NCBI GenBank assembly: GCA_936941515.1
Contig: CAKZJI010000012.1
Span: 1-7,186, forward strand
Source of the DNA: an uncultured Propionibacteriaceae bacterium
GTDB lineage: Bacteria > Actinomycetota > Actinomycetes > Propionibacteriales > Propionibacteriaceae
Direction: 5' to 3'
DNA length: 7,186 bases
Shown: positions 6,144-7,186 of the stretch, in pieces
Numbering within the stretch: the first letter of the stretch is position 1
Layout of the letters: the number at the start of each line of letters is the position of its first letter
Position numbers and translations under genes: made by a program
Notes under the pieces: model-generated
The model's database searches: none
What the model saw: only the letters and a program-made list of their open reading frames with translations
Told to the model about the DNA's origin: nothing

Positions 6144-7186
6144 GTGGGCGGCTACTTCACACCGAGCGCGATCCGCCGCCTGCTGGGCTGGCTGGGCAAC
6201 ACGCTGCTGGTGCTCTTTGGGGTCAGCCTCCTGGCCTTCGTCCTGACCTATCTGACCCCGGGGGACCTGGCGGAGAACATGCTCACCGCCCAAGGGGTAC
6301 AGCCCACCGCGGAGATGATCGAGTTGATGCGTGGGCGGCTCGGACTCGACCGACCGTTTCTGGAGCAGTACGGAAACTGGCTGGGACGGCTGCTGCAGGG
6401 CGACCTCGGCGTATCGCTCAGCAACGGCACCTCGATCACGAGGGATCTCCAACTGCGTCTTCCCCGAACCCTGGCCCTCACGATGGCCTCCCTCGTGCTG
6501 GCCTGGGTGATAGCCATCCCCGCCGGGATCGCGGCGGCTGCTCGTCCCCGCAGCATCCTGGACCGGATGGTGCGGCTCCTCAGCTACGTCAGCTCAGCGG
6601 TCCCTGGTTTCCTGTTCGCCCTGCTGGTGTTGCACCTGCTCGGCATGGAGCTCAGGCTCTTCCCGATCTCCGCGTCGCAGGACGTCAGGGGCATGGTGAT
6701 GCCGACCATCACGCTGTGCCTGGCGATGGTCGGCTGGTACACCCGTCAGATTCGAGCCATCGCCCTGGAGGAGTACGACAAGCCATATGTGGCTGGGCTC
6801 CGGATCCGTGGCATGCGCGAATCCAGGGTCGGGGCACACATCCTGCGCAACATCGCCGCCCCAATGTGCACCCTGGGGGCGAATAGCTTTGGCGCGCTGC
6901 TGGCTGGTTCTGCGGTAGTCGAGATGATCTTCTCCTGGCAGGGCATCGGGAGCTACGCCCTGAGCGCCATCAAGGCCAAGGACTATCCGGTCATCCAGGC
7001 CTATGTGCTCTGGTGCGCCCTGGTGTTCCTCGTCGCCAACACGGTTGCGGACCTGCTGGCGTTCTTCCTCGACCCACGACTGAACGAGCGACCCCGGGAA
7101 CTCCGCGCAGCCCCCACACACCGAGAGGACAGCGTCGAGGATGGGTCTCTTCAGATCTGTCATCCCGACCTGAAGACATTGGCCTC
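6144..7186 (+). CDS. ABC transporter permease, DppB/OppB/NikB type (3' end outside window)
   Basis: This is an inner-membrane permease subunit of a peptide/nickel-type ABC importer, which would pair with a second permease, ATPases and a solute-binding protein. From GTG 6144, 347 codons run open to the window edge. Seen in order: a first helix (about 17-37) ending in LTPGDL (37-42); LRGRLGLDRP-like sequence (about 62-71); GDLGVSL (86-92); LRLPRTLALT (104-113), which opens the transmembrane domain; the coupling EAA-like loop YVAGLRIRG...HILRN (215-236) that contacts the ATPase; VEMIFSWQGIG (259-269); and LDPRL (309-313), where such proteins normally end. About 35 further in-frame residues follow to the edge, so the protein has a hydrophilic tail, is fused to another domain, or stops just outside. 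No solute-binding protein gene precedes it, as would be common. Substrate is not readable; the Fur-like operator upstream hints at a metal, metallophore or metal-linked peptide. Confidence 0.9.
   Translation, partial: MGGYFTPSAIRRLLGWLGNTLLVLFGVSLLAFVLTYLTPGDLAENMLTAQGVQPTAEMIELMRGRLGLDRPFLEQYGNWLGRLLQGDLGVSLSNGTSITRDLQLRLPRTLALTMASLVLAWVIAIPAGIAAAARPRSILDRMVRLLSYVSSAVPGFLFALLVLHLLGMELRLFPISASQDVRGMVMPTITLCLAMVGWYTRQIRAIALEEYDKPYVAGLRIRGMRESRVGAHILRNIAAPMCTLGANSFGALLAGSAVVEMIFSWQGIGSYALSAIKAKDYPVIQAYVLWCALVFLVANTVADLLAFFLDPRLNERPRELRAAPTHREDSVEDGSLQICHPDLKTLA

Overview
The window is a gene-dense stretch of a GC-rich bacterial chromosome and is almost certainly actinobacterial. The evidence is the strong G/C third-position bias, a DUF3039 protein, a DUF2510-RDD membrane protein, a long actinobacterial-style MalQ with an extra N-terminal region, TTG and GTG starts, and two genes that look leaderless with TANNNT -10 boxes. 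A member of the Propionibacteriales is a reasonable guess, but it rests on overall gene flavour and no marker in the window proves it.

Layout. The left edge holds the last 45 codons of S-adenosylhomocysteine hydrolase (ahcY, +). It converges with a small zinc-ribbon-like DUF3039 gene (-), with only 3 bases between them. DUF3039 diverges from a plus-strand run of three closely spaced genes: an MFS transporter (430-1764), a DUF2510-RDD membrane protein (1799-2461) and a complete GH77 4-alpha-glucanotransferase, malQ (2486-4594). Gaps of 34 and 24 bases suggest co-transcription. malQ converges with pncB, nicotinate phosphoribosyltransferase (4605-5957, -), with a 10-base gap. pncB diverges across 186 bases from a dipeptide/nickel-type ABC transporter permease (6144 onward, +), which runs off the right edge.

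How the parts relate. Most genes are ordinary housekeeping or transport: methyl-cycle salvage (ahcY), NAD salvage (pncB), alpha-glucan and maltodextrin metabolism (malQ) and export (MFS). They do not form one pathway. The most informative non-coding element is a 17-bp inverted repeat at 6075-6091 in front of the ABC permease. It resembles the 7-1-7 operator of Fur-family metalloregulators and overlaps a plausible promoter, which suggests a metal- or metallophore-responsive transport operon beginning at 6144 and continuing outside the window.

No phage, insertion sequence, CRISPR array, RNA gene or obviously new system is visible. The points worth follow-up are the operator plus transporter, the open C-terminal extension of the permease, and the two candidate leaderless promoters.
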